Source: Colwellia sp. E2M01
Lineage (GTDB): Bacteria > Pseudomonadota > Gammaproteobacteria > Enterobacterales > Alteromonadaceae
Length of the DNA stretch: 64,000 nt
Assembly (NCBI RefSeq): GCF_018860585.1
Contig: NZ_JAHKPR010000015.1
Location: 54,934 to 118,933, forward strand
Direction of reading: 5' to 3'
Shown here: piece by piece, positions 19,496-30,540 of the stretch
Layout of the letters: each line of letters starts with the position of its first letter
Position numbering within the stretch: position 1 is the first letter of the stretch
Position numbers and translations under genes: made by a program
The notes under the pieces: model-generated
What the model was told of the DNA's origin: nothing
Databases searched by the model: none
The model's input: the letters and a program-made list of their open reading frames with translations, nothing else

Positions 19496-19732
19496 TTAAA
19501 CTTTTTCGCCACGGGCACGGATGTCAGATAAAACTACATCAATACCTTTCTTATCGATAATACGCATTCCTTTCGGAGTTAAACGTAATTTAACGAAACG
19601 ATTTTCGCTCTCAACCCAAAAACGGTGAGATTGAAGGTTAGGTAAAAAACGACGACGAGTCGCGTTTCTTGCGTGAGAACGGTTGTTCCCTACGACTGGT
19701 TTCTTGCCTGTTACTTGGCAAACTTTAGACAT
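19496..19732 (-). CDS. rpmB: 50S ribosomal protein L28
   Basis: A 78-residue basic protein beginning [12 protein letters not shown], with the L28 core [15 protein letters not shown] chose ATG 19732, which has GGAG about 8 nt upstream. A GTG three codons earlier (19741) overlaps that ribosome site and is unlikely. With C5 but no second N-terminal cysteine pair it is the zinc-free type, like the L33 that follows. First gene of rpmB-rpmG. Confidence 0.95.
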   Translation of the reverse strand: MSKVCQVTGKKPVVGNNRSHARNATRRRFLPNLQSHRFWVESENRFVKLRLTPKGMRIIDKKGIDVVLSDIRARGEKV

Positions 19733-20059
19733 TTGAGTCACTCCAAAATTAATTTCAGCTCGAGCTATATTTCCCCAAGACCGTCGCCTTAGGATCCTAA
19801 AAAGGTGGCATATTATAGTGAAACTGGATAATTAATACTAGCTTTAATGAAAAAATACATTAAAAAACAGTCTTTTTTAATGTATTTCAGCAAGTTAAAT
19901 AGAATAAACAATAGAAAAAACCTGTTGTTTTCTCGACTTTCGATTAAATATTATTACGTTCAAGCGTAAAAAATATTAATTTCACGCGTAAAAACTCAAC
20001 AAAAACACTGTTGGCAAATAAGAAACTTTGCTTACTTTCCTCATTTTAACAATAAATAA
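19733..20059. other. rpmB promoter region, non-coding
   Basis: This 327-nt stretch lies between the radC stop and the rpmB start, both on the minus strand, and presumably holds the rpmB promoter. I see no gene. It contains AT-rich tracts and a 12-nt palindrome TTAGGATCCTAA at 19789-19800, with no clear role. Confidence 0.5.
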
Positions 20060-20842
20060 CTAAGTCATTTCATTATGCTCTGCAAAAGAGTAACACTGAT
20101 GTCCGGCGACAATAATATGATCCAATACTCGTACATCAATCAGTTGCAATGCTTGTATTAACTTTTGAGTAATTTGTTTATCGGCAATACTCGGTTGTGC
20201 CATACCTGAGGGGTGATTATGGGTTAATATAACGGCCGCCGCGTGATGTTTTAATGCTTGTTCAACCACTACCCTAGGATAAACGGCTGCAGCATCAATG
20301 GTACCAAAAAAGAGTCGTTCAAACGTTAACACACGGTGTTGGTTATCTAAGAAAAGTACGGCAAATATTTCTCGGCTCTCTAAACGTAATTCACTTTGCA
20401 GAAAGTCCCGTGTAGCTTGTGAGGATGTTAATGAACAATCGGTATTTTTTATTTTTTCAGCTAAGTATCTTTTACTCATTTCTAAACAAGCCTGTAACTG
20501 TACATATTTTGCGGTACCAAGCCCATGTTTAGCACAAAAATCTTGCTGATTTGCTGAAAATATAGCCCCTAAACTGCCGAAGCTAGTTAATAACTGCCTT
20601 GATAAATCAACTACATTACAGCCTTTTACACCTGTGCGTAAAAAAATAGCTAATAACTCTGCATCACTTAAACTCGCAGATCCTAGCTGTATTAACTTTT
20701 CACGAGGACGTTCTGATTCAGGCCAGTCTTTTAATGTATGTTGTGTTATTAACGAGGCATTAATAGTTGGCTCATTAATACTTATTTTATTCGCTACTGA
20801 TTTTACAGCGACCGAATCACTATTTTTTGAGTTATTTAACAT
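20060..20842 (-). CDS. radC: RadC family JAB-domain protein
   Basis: A 260-residue protein with an N-terminal helix-hairpin-helix part (from [14 protein letters not shown]) and a C-terminal JAB/MPN metalloprotease-like domain. That domain's metal motif reads ILTHNHPSG with a downstream S-x-x-D (PSIADKQ). Its cellular role remains debated; older assignments to DNA repair are not firm. The first 35 residues before TLKDWPES are an unusual Asn/Ser-rich extension. Conserved place between rpmB and coaBC. Confidence 0.93.
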   Translation of the reverse strand: MLNNSKNSDSVAVKSVANKISINEPTINASLITQHTLKDWPESERPREKLIQLGSASLSDAELLAIFLRTGVKGCNVVDLSRQLLTSFGSLGAIFSANQQDFCAKHGLGTAKYVQLQACLEMSKRYLAEKIKNTDCSLTSSQATRDFLQSELRLESREIFAVLFLDNQHRVLTFERLFFGTIDAAAVYPRVVVEQALKHHAAAVILTHNHPSGMAQPSIADKQITQKLIQALQLIDVRVLDHIIVAGHQCYSFAEHNEMT

Positions 20843-20977
20843 CTGCGCATCCTTGCTTGTCTATTTTATATAATTATGGAGTCCAGCTTAAAGGCTTATT
20901 TAGCATCACTATTTCTAAATATTGTGAATAAATGTTATCTTATCCGCCTTATTGCTTACTTTTAAGATTAGCAGCTT

Positions 20978-22189
20978 ATGCAAATTCTTCAGGACAAAAA
21001 AATATTACTAGGTATTTCAGGTGGCATCGCTGCTTATAAAACACCAGAATTAGTACGTCGACTTAAAGACCATGGCGCTAATGTACGCGTGGTAATGACC
21101 GATGGCGCTAAAGCATTTATAACACCATTAACTTTGCAAGCAGTCTCTGGCAATCACGTTTCCGATAGCTTATTAGACACACAAGCCGAGTTGGCTATGG
21201 GCCATATTGAATTAGCAAAATGGGCTGATTTGATTATTATAGCACCGGCGACTGCTGACATTATTGCGCGTATAACCGCAGGCATGGCAAACGACTTATT
21301 ATCAACATTATGTTTGGCTACTGATGCTCCTATTGCTATAGCTCCGGCAATGAATCAACAAATGTGGCACGCCAAAGCAACCCAAACAAATATCAACACT
21401 TTACAGTCTTGGGGTCACCATATTTGGGGACCCGGAGCTGGAGAGCAAGCGTGTGGTGATATAGGTTTAGGTAGAATGCTAGAAGTTGCTGATTTAGTAA
21501 CACTCACCAGTGATTTTTTTGCCGATAAATATTTACAAAATCAACATTGGGTTATCACTGCAGGTCCTACGCGCGAAGCAATTGACCCTGTGCGTTACAT
21601 ATCTAACCATAGCTCAGGAAAGATGGGCTACGCTATTGCTCATGCTGCGTTACGCGCAGGTGCTAAAGTTACCTTAATTTCAGGCCCAGTAGATATTCAA
21701 GCTCCTATTGGTTGTGAACTTATTAAAGTAACAAGTGCCGAGCAAATGCATCAACAAGCATTATCTTATGCCGCACAAGCTACAACCTTTGTTGCTTGTG
21801 CCGCTGTCGCAGATTATAGAGTGGCAGATATTGCCAGTGAAAAAATCAAAAAAGATAGCGACGCTATACAAATAGCGTTAGTTAAAAACCCTGACATTGT
21901 TGCCGATGTTGCTCAATTACCAGAAAAACCTTTTATTGTCGGCTTTGCTGCAGAAACGCAAAACGTTGAACATTATGCGCGCGGTAAATTAATGCGTAAA
22001 AATTTAGATTTAATTGCAGCTAATGATGTAGCTAAAGCAGGGCAAGGCTTTAACAGTAATGATAATGCCTTAACCGTGTTTAGTGCTATTGATAAAATAG
22101 AAATTCCGTTAGCCAATAAAAATATTATAGCCAAACAATTGGTGTCGTTAATTAATCAGCATTATTTATTAAAACAGTCAAAAAAATAA
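20978..22189 (+). CDS. coaBC: Bifunctional phosphopantothenoylcysteine decarboxylase/synthase
   Basis: CoaBC adds cysteine to 4'-phosphopantothenate (CoaB, CTP-dependent) and decarboxylates the product with FMN (CoaC) on the way to coenzyme A. The 403-residue fusion has the CoaC half first ([18 protein letters not shown]; active-site cysteine in GEQACGDIG). The CoaB half follows from about residue 190 ([20 protein letters not shown] and the KKDS and KNPDIV blocks). In E. coli dut lies between coaBC and slmA; here it is absent. Confidence 0.96.
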   Translation: MQILQDKKILLGISGGIAAYKTPELVRRLKDHGANVRVVMTDGAKAFITPLTLQAVSGNHVSDSLLDTQAELAMGHIELAKWADLIIIAPATADIIARITAGMANDLLSTLCLATDAPIAIAPAMNQQMWHAKATQTNINTLQSWGHHIWGPGAGEQACGDIGLGRMLEVADLVTLTSDFFADKYLQNQHWVITAGPTREAIDPVRYISNHSSGKMGYAIAHAALRAGAKVTLISGPVDIQAPIGCELIKVTSAEQMHQQALSYAAQATTFVACAAVADYRVADIASEKIKKDSDAIQIALVKNPDIVADVAQLPEKPFIVGFAAETQNVEHYARGKLMRKNLDLIAANDVAKAGQGFNSNDNALTVFSAIDKIEIPLANKNIIAKQLVSLINQHYLLKQSKK

Positions 22190-22298
22190 GTAACAATAGA
22201 TTATAGTAATTAGCATTAGCACATAAAAAATTCATTTATTTCAAATGCTCTTATTAATTGCTATAACTATATGTACAGCACAATAGAGAATATTTTAT

Positions 22299-22895
22299 AT
22301 GGTCGCCCCACAAACTAAAAACCCAAAACCAAATCGTAAACACCAAATATTAGAATGCTTAGCGTTAATGCTACAAAACAGCCCCGGTCAGCGTATTACT
22401 ACAGCTAAACTTGCTGCAGAAGTCGGTTTTTCAGAAGCCGCTTTATACCGACATTTTCCATCAAAGGCTCGTATGTTCGAGGGGTTAATCGACTTTATTG
22501 AAGAATCTATTTTTTCTCGTATCAACTTAATCTTAGCCGACCATAAAGAAACCTTAGTTCGCTGCCACCATATACTACACGTATTATTAGTATTCGCAGA
22601 GCGTAATCCAGGTATGTGTCGTATATTAGGTGGTGATGCGTTAATGGGCGAAAATGAACGCTTACGCGATAGAGTACATCAATTTTTTGAGAAATTAGAA
22701 TCACAATTTAAGCAAGTATTACGCGAACGAAAGTTACGTGAAGGTAAAACATTCAGTATTAGCGAAGCAGCACTGGCTGGTTTATTGGTATCTTTTGCTG
22801 AAGGTAAAATGAGTCAATATGTTCGCTCTGGCTACAATAAAAAACCAAGTGCTGATTTTGCTGAACAATGGCAATTTTTAATGGCTGATAAATAA
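22299..22895 (+). CDS. slmA: Nucleoid occlusion factor SlmA
   Basis: SlmA is a TetR-fold DNA-binding protein that blocks FtsZ ring assembly over the nucleoid. The 198-residue product has the helix-turn-helix [24 protein letters not shown] and the family's C-terminal half, with [20 protein letters not shown]. It sits 109 nt after coaBC on the same strand, as in E. coli except that dut is missing from between them. Confidence 0.94.
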   Translation: MVAPQTKNPKPNRKHQILECLALMLQNSPGQRITTAKLAAEVGFSEAALYRHFPSKARMFEGLIDFIEESIFSRINLILADHKETLVRCHHILHVLLVFAERNPGMCRILGGDALMGENERLRDRVHQFFEKLESQFKQVLRERKLREGKTFSISEAALAGLLVSFAEGKMSQYVRSGYNKKPSADFAEQWQFLMADK

Positions 22896-22969
22896 ATTCA
22901 CTAATTATAATCGCTACCAGCATATAAATAGTCACACAGCAACTAAGCTTCTCTATTCGTTATACTTAT

Positions 22970-22998
22970 CGGTAAGTAACAACACTTGTTACTTACCG
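22970..22998 (+). terminator. Possible terminator of slmA
   Basis: A perfect 12-bp stem (CGGTAAGTAACA, 22970-22981, with 22987-22998) has a 5-nt loop, 75 nt after slmA and 28 nt before pepD. The T-run is poor (TCTATTCTTCT), so it may instead be a leader hairpin of pepD. Confidence 0.5.
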
Positions 22999-23026
22999 TC
23001 TATTCTTCTAAATTATTGAGAAACCC

Positions 23027-24520
23027 ATGAGTAATATCTCACAATTAGCACCTGCCAACTTGTGGCAATTATTCGATAAAATTTGTAGCATTCCTCGTCC
23101 ATCAAAACATGAACAAGCTATTTCTTTATGGATCCAAACTTGGGCGAAACAATTAGGCTTAAGCGTTAAAGAAGATACTGTTGGCAATTTAATTATTCAA
23201 AAAGCCGCTACCGCAGGGTTAGAAAATCGTAAAGGCATTATTTTACAAGCGCATATGGATATGGTGCCGCAAAAAAACAATGGTGTTGAACATGATTTTT
23301 TAACCGATCCTATCAAACCCTATATTATTGATAACGAAGGTAATCCTGCTGATAATAATGACAATGGAATATGGGTTACCGCCCAAGGCACAACATTAGG
23401 AGCCGACAATGGCTTAGGGTTAGCCTCTGCTCTTGCGGTTTTAGCTAGTGATGATATTCCCCATGGTCCTATCGAAGTACTGATAACTATCGATGAAGAA
23501 GCAGGAATGACAGGCGCTTTTGGTTTAGCATCAGGTTGGCTTGATGGTGATATTTTAATTAATACTGACTCAGAGCAAGAAGGTGAAGTATACGTGGGGT
23601 GTGCTGGCGGCATTGACGGTAAAGCCTCTTTCTCTCTAGCTTTTGAAGAAGTCCCTAATAATTATCAAGCGTTTAACTTATCTATTTCAGGTTTGAAAGG
23701 CGGCCATTCTGGTGTAGATATTGATACCGGTCGCGCTAACGCAAACAAGTTATTAGTTCGCTTTTTATTAACCGCCTGTAACGAGTTTGATATTAGGTTA
23801 ACAGAGCTAAATGGCGGTAGTTTACGTAATGCTATCCCTCGTGATGCAGATGCAAGCTTTGTTATTGCTACAGAGAATGTTGCAGCTTTAAAACTCGCGT
23901 TAGCTGATTACCTAACCACAATTAAAGCCAATTATAGTGTTGTAGAAAACAACCTAGAGCTGTTATTAATTTCACCTGAAGACTTTGCACAGTGTTGGAC
24001 AAGAGCCACACAAGCTGCCATTTTACGCGCGCTTAATGCTTGCCCTAATGGTGTTATAAGAATGAGTGATGATATTGCAGGTATTGTTGAAACGTCATTA
24101 AACTTAGGGGTAATGCAAACCCGTGGTCGTAAATTTAATGCTATGGTTTTAATTCGTAGTTTACATGATGATGGCCGCTTAGAAACACAACAAATGGTGC
24201 AATCGGTATTTGAACTTGCTGGTGCTGATGTTAATTTTTCAGGGGCATACCCTGGCTGGAAACCAGATAATGAGTCTGCCATCATGCAGCTAGTTGTCGA
24301 TACTTACCAAACATTATTTAATAAGATGCCAGAGATAATGGTAATTCATGCTGGCTTAGAATGTGGTTTATTTAAAGATGCTTATCCACAATGGGATATG
24401 GTGTCTATTGGCCCAACAATTAAATACCCGCACTCCCCCGATGAAAAAGTTGAAATTGCGAGTGTTACCAAGTATTGGCAACTGTTAAAAGCGGTATTAG
24501 CTAATGCTCCAACTAAATAA
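23027..24520 (+). CDS. pepD: Aminoacyl-histidine dipeptidase (peptidase D)
   Basis: PepD is an M20-family dizinc dipeptidase acting on Xaa-His and other dipeptides in the cytoplasm. The 497-residue length and motifs fit: the zinc ligand AHMDMVPQ, bridging Asp in LGADNGLG, general base pair DEEAGMTGAFG, and a late HAGLECGLF. The lid domain spans about residues 210-390. It has its own upstream gap and is probably transcribed alone. Confidence 0.94.
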   Translation: MSNISQLAPANLWQLFDKICSIPRPSKHEQAISLWIQTWAKQLGLSVKEDTVGNLIIQKAATAGLENRKGIILQAHMDMVPQKNNGVEHDFLTDPIKPYIIDNEGNPADNNDNGIWVTAQGTTLGADNGLGLASALAVLASDDIPHGPIEVLITIDEEAGMTGAFGLASGWLDGDILINTDSEQEGEVYVGCAGGIDGKASFSLAFEEVPNNYQAFNLSISGLKGGHSGVDIDTGRANANKLLVRFLLTACNEFDIRLTELNGGSLRNAIPRDADASFVIATENVAALKLALADYLTTIKANYSVVENNLELLLISPEDFAQCWTRATQAAILRALNACPNGVIRMSDDIAGIVETSLNLGVMQTRGRKFNAMVLIRSLHDDGRLETQQMVQSVFELAGADVNFSGAYPGWKPDNESAIMQLVVDTYQTLFNKMPEIMVIHAGLECGLFKDAYPQWDMVSIGPTIKYPHSPDEKVEIASVTKYWQLLKAVLANAPTK

Positions 24521-24639
24521 ATTCAGTAGCGTTTAAATTTTTACAACAACTATTTACCAAAATGGTTTAAGCGCTGAGTAACCTGAACTCGATTTAAAAT
24601 ATTTTAAGTGCTTGAAATAATAGGTAATAGGATGTTTAG

Positions 24640-25698
24640 TTATTTAGAACTAACAACTACATTTCTTCCTGAATTTTTTGCTTTATAAAGTAATGCATCA
24701 GCTAACTCATAAGCTTTTTCTAAAGTTAAATCTTGCTGGGCATGAATAAATAACAAGCCTGCAGAAACCGTTATTTGTCTTTCTAAATCACAATTTTTAT
24801 CTAAATTAGCTACCGACTTTCTAATATCTTCAATAACTTGTAATGCGTCATTTTCATTTTTAGTTTGATATAGTAAGGCAAACTCTTCGCCACCTATACG
24901 AAAAATAGTATCAGTAGAGCGTTTCATTTGTGCTTTTAGTAAATCAGCTAAAGAGATTAATGCAAAATCCCCCGCAGGATGACCAAAAGTATCGTTATAG
25001 CTTTTAAAATTGTCAATATCGATAATAACTAAAGCCAACAACTCTTTTCTTCTATTGGCATTACTCATTTTATTAGGGAGCATTTCATCAAAATGACGAC
25101 GATTAAAAAGTCCCGTTAAGGGATCTGTTTTAGTTAAAGCCACTAACTGAGTCTTTGCATCGATTAATTTTTCGAATGTTCGAGCGATTAAAGCTTCTGT
25201 TAAATAAGCAAAAAACACAATAAAAACAGAAACAATCACAAATCGGATTAGCTCCATCATAGTAATGCTTTCATTTACAAATAACGATAATATGTAAAAG
25301 AGTATCGATAAAAAAACGATACAAATTCTCACCCCGATTTTATCTCCATATAAAGACATAACGATAAAAATATACAGAAAAGACCAAATAGGCGTGTATT
25401 CTTTAGCTTGTTGTATATAAACCACAAACAAGATACCCAAAGCCATGAAATGCAGAATAAAATGAGGGCCATAACGACGTCTATGGCCTGAAATAGACAA
25501 TAATATTGACATGCCAATAAATAAAACTAAATTGACATAAAAAAGTGCTATATTTCCGTAAATTAAATTTCCGATCATAAAAATTAATGGTATCGAAAAA
25601 GACAATAATAGGATAAATTTGCTGGTGACTATTTTTCGATAGGCATTGTTGTCAATACCGTTATCTAACTCTAGATAAGCTTTAAACCACTGCTTCAT
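24640..25698 (-). CDS. Membrane diguanylate cyclase (GGDEF domain)
   Basis: It makes cyclic di-GMP from two GTP. Six or so hydrophobic helices (about 25-185) are followed by a GGDEF domain (about 195-350). The active-site signature is GGEEF, and an RSTD inhibitory I-site lies five residues before it, so product feedback is likely. The sensory membrane part is of no family I recognise. I chose ATG 25698 (MKQWFK): AAAGGA lies 8 nt upstream. The alternative ATG at 25707 overlaps that site. Divergent from the LuxR-type regulator. Confidence 0.92.
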   Translation of the reverse strand: MKQWFKAYLELDNGIDNNAYRKIVTSKFILLLSFSIPLIFMIGNLIYGNIALFYVNLVLFIGMSILLSISGHRRRYGPHFILHFMALGILFVVYIQQAKEYTPIWSFLYIFIVMSLYGDKIGVRICIVFLSILFYILSLFVNESITMMELIRFVIVSVFIVFFAYLTEALIARTFEKLIDAKTQLVALTKTDPLTGLFNRRHFDEMLPNKMSNANRRKELLALVIIDIDNFKSYNDTFGHPAGDFALISLADLLKAQMKRSTDTIFRIGGEEFALLYQTKNENDALQVIEDIRKSVANLDKNCDLERQITVSAGLLFIHAQQDLTLEKAYELADALLYKAKNSGRNVVVSSK

Positions 25699-25906
25699 TA
25701 AAAACATCCTTTTACTAATAACACTCGTTCAACTTTATCATAAAACGTACAAAATAAATAAAGTTTAGTACTCAAAAACATTTCATCAAAATAAAAATTA
25801 AAAACCTAAAAATACGCTTAGTTAACTAATCTGAGTGCGATTTAATAAACTTTGTTATTCAATTTTTTTCCGTTAGAATGAGTAATCATTTTTTAGGAAA
25901 TTAGTT

Positions 25907-26566
25907 ATGATTCAGCCAGAAAAAATAATAATAGCTGACGATCACCCTCTATTTAGACAAGCTTTATTAGGGACATTACAAGCTAAACTAATGTCTACTG
26001 CTTGGTTAGAGGCTGAAACAATTGAAGAGCTTGAACAGCAACTTAGCACTAATACTGACAGTGATTTACTGTTATTAGATCTCAATATCCCTGGTGCACA
26101 TGGTTTTAATACACTTATTCATGTACGCAATCATTTTCCGCAAATTCCTGTAGTTATTGTTTCAGCACATGAAGATCACAATACTATTAGTAAAGCTATG
26201 TCTTATGGCGCTGCGGGTTTTGTACCTAAATCAACACCTGTTGATGATATTTATTCAGCAATTATTGCTGTGTTATCAGGAGATATTTGGCTACCTCCTT
26301 CATTTGATCAATCGCAAAGTGAGCATAATATTGACGATATCGCCGAACGAGTTGCCAGCTTAACTCAGCAACAATATCGTATTTTAATGATGTTTGCTCA
26401 AGGCATGCTCAACAAACAAATTGCATATGACTTAAATGTATCAGAAGCAACGATTAAAGCACATGCCACAGCTATTTTTCGTAAACTTGATGTGCGTAAT
26501 AGAACGCAAGCAGTTATTGCTATTGCACAATTAGATTTAAGCGAAGCAGGCTTTCAGCAAGCCTAA
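25907..26566 (+). CDS. NarL/LuxR-type response regulator
   Basis: A 219-residue regulator with a receiver domain (about 5-125) and a C-terminal LuxR helix-turn-helix (about 150-208, LNKQIAYDLNVSEATIKAHA). In the receiver, D11 and D12 form the acidic pocket, D58 in LLLDLNIPG is the phosphorylation site and K108 is conserved. The partner kinase is not in the window. It is divergent from a diguanylate cyclase gene, which may be a target; that is inference. A strong bidirectional terminator follows. Confidence 0.93.
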   Translation: MIQPEKIIIADDHPLFRQALLGTLQAKLMSTAWLEAETIEELEQQLSTNTDSDLLLLDLNIPGAHGFNTLIHVRNHFPQIPVVIVSAHEDHNTISKAMSYGAAGFVPKSTPVDDIYSAIIAVLSGDIWLPPSFDQSQSEHNIDDIAERVASLTQQQYRILMMFAQGMLNKQIAYDLNVSEATIKAHATAIFRKLDVRNRTQAVIAIAQLDLSEAGFQQA

Positions 26567-26596
26567 ACACTTACATCCTTTAAGTACTCAGAAAGC

Positions 26597-26623
26597 AAAA
26601 AAGCACATCATCGATGTGCTTTT
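26597..26623. terminator. Bidirectional terminator between the response regulator and fre
   Basis: AAAAAGCACATC, loop ATC, and its complement give a 12-bp stem including A/T flanks, ending in a T-run on + and on -. It serves the two convergent genes. Confidence 0.9.
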
Positions 26624-26679
26624 TCATCTAAACAAAATAAATAATATTCTATTTATTTTGTTTATCTACCAACTTTTTA

Positions 26680-27399
26680 TTAGATATATGCAAACGCGTC
26701 AGCATACATGTGCTCTAGCTTAGCGCCTCGTTCAACAAAGTCACTACGAATTGCGCCAACCATATCAAAGCGCCCTGCTAAATAAATATCGTATGCTTCA
26801 AAGTTTTCAATATCTTGCATAGCAACTTGGTGTACTAAGCCTGTTTTACCTTGCCATGGTGTAGCTGAATCTTTATCTATATTTTCAATAACCGGAATAA
26901 ATTTAGCATCACCTAACTTTGCCAAGGTTGCTGTAGTTTCAGCAAGTTCATAAACAGCATTCTCTTCACGCAACCCCCAATAAACAACAACAGAACGTTT
27001 TGAGTTGGTTTCCGCTAGATACTCAAACATAGATTTAATATAAGAAAAACCTGTTCCGCCTGCTAATAATACTAACGGTCGTTCGCTATCAGTACGTAGT
27101 TGAGCTGCACCTAATGGGATCTCTACGGTGATGGCTTCACCCGAAGCTTGGCTTGCTTTAATACGTTCAATAACTTGCATTGGGTAGCTGTCAGCAACAA
27201 AAGCGCCTATTTGTAATTCAATTAACTCGCTATTAGGAGAACTAGCAATTGAAAATGGGCGTTTGTCTTGATCTGTCATGATAAAGTTTAAATATTGACC
27301 TGCAATAAAATCAATTTTTTCACTCGGCTTTAATAACACTTTATACACATGTGTCGTTAGTGGTGTTAACGACTGTACTTGGCAACTCACTGTTTTCAT
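26680..27399 (-). CDS. fre: NAD(P)H-flavin reductase
   Basis: Fre reduces free flavins with NAD(P)H and can feed reduced flavin to other enzymes or reduce iron. The 239-residue protein has the flavin-binding RPFSIASSP motif and a ferredoxin-reductase NAD(P) fold with VLLAGGTGFSYIKSM. Length and order (14 nt after ubiD) match the E. coli ubiD-fre pair. Confidence 0.94.
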   Translation of the reverse strand: MKTVSCQVQSLTPLTTHVYKVLLKPSEKIDFIAGQYLNFIMTDQDKRPFSIASSPNSELIELQIGAFVADSYPMQVIERIKASQASGEAITVEIPLGAAQLRTDSERPLVLLAGGTGFSYIKSMFEYLAETNSKRSVVVYWGLREENAVYELAETTATLAKLGDAKFIPVIENIDKDSATPWQGKTGLVHQVAMQDIENFEAYDIYLAGRFDMVGAIRSDFVERGAKLEHMYADAFAYI

Positions 27400-27413
27400 T
27401 GTTCAAACCTTAC

Positions 27414-28895
27414 TTATAAAATATCTAATTCATCCCAAAGTGTATCAACCTGTGATTTAACTTCTTTGGTCATTTCAATGGGCTCGCCCCATTCTCTATT
27501 GGTTTCGCCTGGCCATTTGTTGGTAGCATCTAAGCCCATTTTTGAGCCTAAACCTGATACCGGTGAAGCAAAATCAAGATAATCAATTGGCGTGTTTTCT
27601 ATTAAGACAGTATCACGACTTGGATCCATACGCGTGGTCATCGCCCAAATAACGTCTTCCCAACTGCGCGCATTAACATCATCATCACAGACAATTACAA
27701 ATTTGGTATACATGAATTGTCGTAAGAATGACCAAACTCCCATCATCACGCGTTTTGCGTGACCCGCATATTGTTTTTTAATGGTAACAACAGCAAGCCG
27801 GTATGAACAGCCTTCAGGTGGTAAATAAAAGTCCTGAATTTCAGGAAACTGCTTTTGTAAAATAGGCACAAACACTTCGTTCAAAGCGACACCTAAAATA
27901 GCTGGCTCATCTGGCGGACGTCCGGTATAAGTACTGTGGTAAATAGGGTTTTTACGCATAGTAATATGTGTAACGGTCATCACCGGAAAGTTATCAACTT
28001 CATTGTAATAACCTGTGTGATCGCCATAAGGACCTTCTGGTGCCATTTCTTCTGGATCTAAATAACCTTCTAAGATTATTTCAGCGGTTGCCGGAACTTC
28101 TAAATCATTGCTGATTGATTTAGCTACTTCGGTTTTAGCGCCGCGTAATAAACCTGCAAAAGCATATTCAGATAAAGTATCTGGCACTGGCGTTACCGCG
28201 CCTAAAATAGTAGCCGGATCTGCACCTAATGCGACTGAAACAGGATATTTTTCGCCTGGATTTTCTTTTTTAAACTCTTGAAAGTCTAACGCACCACCAC
28301 GGTGTGATAACCAACGCATGATCACTTTATTTTTACTTAACACTTGTTGGCGATAAATCCCTAAATTTTGACGGGCTTTATGAGGACCTCGAGTGACTGT
28401 TAAACCCCAAGTAATAAGTGGCGCAACATCGCCTGGCCAACAGGTTTGAATAGGTAATTTTGTTAAATCAACTTCATCTCCGCTTAATACAATTTGCTGA
28501 CAAAGTGGCTTTTTAATCACTTTAACTGGCATATTTAGCACTTGCTTGTACACAGGGTATTTATCAAATGCATCACGAAAGCCTGTTGGTGGCTCTGGCT
28601 CTTTTAACATAGCCAATAATTTACCCACATCACGCAAAGCGCTAACATTCTCTTGCCCCATAGCTAAAGCAACTCGCTCTGGCGTGCCGAACAAATTAGT
28701 AAGCACTGGCGTACCATAGGGTTCACCATTTTCATTAACGGCATTTTCAAATAATAATGCAGGACCTTTAGCGCGCAAAGTTCTATCACTAATTTCAGTC
28801 ATAGTTAAATGCGTAGAAATAGGTTGGGTGATGCGTTTAAGCTGTCCTATTTTTTCTAGCTGACTGATAAAGTCTCTTAAATCGTTATATTTCAT
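27414..28895 (-). CDS. ubiD: 3-octaprenyl-4-hydroxybenzoate carboxy-lyase
   Basis: UbiD removes the carboxyl group from polyprenyl-4-hydroxybenzoate in ubiquinone synthesis, using the prenylated FMN made by UbiX. The 493-residue protein carries family blocks such as [20 protein letters not shown] at the N-terminus, [12 protein letters not shown] in the middle and [20 protein letters not shown] near the C-terminus. It is the first gene of ubiD-fre. The end of rho lies 132 nt upstream with a terminator between, so ubiD has its own promoter. Confidence 0.96.
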   Translation of the reverse strand: MKYNDLRDFISQLEKIGQLKRITQPISTHLTMTEISDRTLRAKGPALLFENAVNENGEPYGTPVLTNLFGTPERVALAMGQENVSALRDVGKLLAMLKEPEPPTGFRDAFDKYPVYKQVLNMPVKVIKKPLCQQIVLSGDEVDLTKLPIQTCWPGDVAPLITWGLTVTRGPHKARQNLGIYRQQVLSKNKVIMRWLSHRGGALDFQEFKKENPGEKYPVSVALGADPATILGAVTPVPDTLSEYAFAGLLRGAKTEVAKSISNDLEVPATAEIILEGYLDPEEMAPEGPYGDHTGYYNEVDNFPVMTVTHITMRKNPIYHSTYTGRPPDEPAILGVALNEVFVPILQKQFPEIQDFYLPPEGCSYRLAVVTIKKQYAGHAKRVMMGVWSFLRQFMYTKFVIVCDDDVNARSWEDVIWAMTTRMDPSRDTVLIENTPIDYLDFASPVSGLGSKMGLDATNKWPGETNREWGEPIEMTKEVKSQVDTLWDELDIL

Positions 28896-28949
28896 AGTAA
28901 CTACCTAACATAGGCTAAATAAGGAATTAATAAAGTGGGAGATAAAATA

Positions 28950-28976
28950 AAAAAACCAGCCGTGTAGACTGGTTTT
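28950..28976 (-). terminator. Terminator of rho
   Basis: On the minus strand AAACCAG, a 9-nt loop, CTGGTTT and then a T-rich tract (seven T) form an intrinsic terminator, 53 nt past the rho stop. Confidence 0.8.
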
Positions 28977-29027
28977 CATCATGACTTTTTTGACAAATAA
29001 AACCTCTATTTATCGAGTAATAAATGA

Positions 29028-30287
29028 TTACTGACGTTTCATCGAGTCAAAAAACTCATCATTAGTTTTGGTCATGGCTAATTTATCAATTAGGAACTCT
29101 ATCGCGCCTATTTCATCCATTTCGTGAACAACTTTACGTAAAACCCACATTTTTTGTAATTCATCAGGTTTAGTAATTAGCTCTTCGCGACGAGTACCAC
29201 TGCGGTTAATGTTAATAGCAGGGAAAACTCGTTTTTCAGAAATTTTGCGTGACAGGTGTAATTCCATATTACCTGTACCTTTAAATTCTTCGTAGATAAC
29301 CTCATCCATTTTAGAACCTGTTTCTACTAACGCGGTAGCGATAATAGTTAAACTACCACCTTCTTCAATGTTACGTGCTGCACCAAAGAAGCGCTTTGGA
29401 CGATGTAAAGCGTTAGCGTCAACACCACCGGTTAGGATTTTACCTGACGATGGAATTACCGTGTTATAAGCACGTGCTAAACGGGTGATTGAATCAAGCA
29501 AAATGACTACGTCTTTTTTGTGTTCAACTAGGCGTTTGGCTTTTTCAATTACCATTTCAGCCACTTGTACGTGACGACTTGCTGGTTCATCAAACGTTGA
29601 AGCTATAACTTCACCTTTAACAAGGCGCTGCATTTCTGTTACTTCTTCCGGACGCTCATCAATTAATAACACCATTAATTCAGCGTCTGGTTGGTTGTAA
29701 GCAATGCTTTGTGCAATATTTTGCAGTAAAAGTGTTTTACCCGCTTTTGGTGGCGCAACGATTAGACCACGTTGGCCTTTACCAATTGGTGAAGCCAAAT
29801 CTAAAATACGCGCAGTAATATCTTCGGTAGAGCCATTACCACGTTCCATCGACAAACGATCGGTTGGGTGAATCGGCGTTAAGTTTTCAAATAAGATTTT
29901 ATTGCGGGCATTTTCTGGACGGTCAAAGTTAACTTCAGTAACTTTTAATAAGGCAAAATAACGTTCGCCTTTTTTCGGTGAACGGATTTTGCCTTGAATG
30001 GTATCACCTGTTCGCATACTAAAACGGCGTATTTGGCTTGGTGATACGTAAATATCATCTGGGCCTGCTAAGTATGAAGAGTCTGCAGAGCGTAAAAAGC
30101 CAAAACCATCTTGTAGAATTTCTAAAACGCCACCGCCGAAAATATCATTATCGCCTTCAGCATGGGCTTTTAAAATAGCAAAAATTATGTCTTGTTTACG
30201 TGTTCTAGCAAGGTTTTCAAGCTTCATTGTTTCGGCAAGCTTAACCAATTCATTAATGGATTTTTCTTTCAGTTCGGTAAGGTTCAT
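29028..30287 (-). CDS. rho: Transcription termination factor Rho
   Basis: Rho is a hexameric RNA-dependent ATPase that ends transcription. The 419-residue protein is the E. coli size, without the insertions seen in some phyla. It has an N-terminal helical part, a cold-shock-like RNA-binding domain ([20 protein letters not shown]) and the ATPase core with Walker A APPKAGKT and Walker B VVILLDS. The arginine-rich C-terminus has SGTRREELI. It follows trxA in conserved order, with a 250-nt leader. Confidence 0.97.
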   Translation of the reverse strand: MNLTELKEKSINELVKLAETMKLENLARTRKQDIIFAILKAHAEGDNDIFGGGVLEILQDGFGFLRSADSSYLAGPDDIYVSPSQIRRFSMRTGDTIQGKIRSPKKGERYFALLKVTEVNFDRPENARNKILFENLTPIHPTDRLSMERGNGSTEDITARILDLASPIGKGQRGLIVAPPKAGKTLLLQNIAQSIAYNQPDAELMVLLIDERPEEVTEMQRLVKGEVIASTFDEPASRHVQVAEMVIEKAKRLVEHKKDVVILLDSITRLARAYNTVIPSSGKILTGGVDANALHRPKRFFGAARNIEEGGSLTIIATALVETGSKMDEVIYEEFKGTGNMELHLSRKISEKRVFPAININRSGTRREELITKPDELQKMWVLRKVVHEMDEIGAIEFLIDKLAMTKTNDEFFDSMKRQ

Positions 30288-30492
30288 AGGGGTTTCTTAA
30301 ACTATTTTAAGTGATAGTGTCTTTGGGAATTGCAGACACGAGTGTGTTTTCAATATTGTTTGTATTTATTAAATTAATGAGAATAGAGATAAAGCGATGT
30401 TATTTTGTACTCAGGAGGTAAATTTAGCACTAAATCTTAGCTAGGTAAAGGCTGAATAATTATGTAACTAAATATTTTATTCAGCTGTTATA
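30288..30492 (-). other. rho leader region
   Basis: The message upstream of rho probably starts here. Long rho leaders mediate autoregulation in E. coli. No leader peptide with an ATG start is visible on the minus strand. A 9-bp inverted repeat (GCTGAATAA, 30451-30459, with 30477-30485) lies just past the trxA terminator. Confidence 0.45.
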
Positions 30493-30531
30493 AAAAAGCC
30501 TGCTAACTTAAGGGTAAGTTCTCAGGCTTTT
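30493..30531 (-). terminator. Terminator of trxA
   Basis: On the minus strand an AAAGCCTG arm pairs with CAGGCTTTTTT around an inner AACTTA/TAAGTT hairpin, followed by T residues. It starts 10 nt after the trxA stop. Confidence 0.8.
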
Positions 30532-30540
30532 ATGTTCAAT

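Noticed and set aside
30288..30492. A rho leader peptide
   Set aside because: No ATG exists on the minus strand in the leader, so no E. coli-like leader peptide can be supported.
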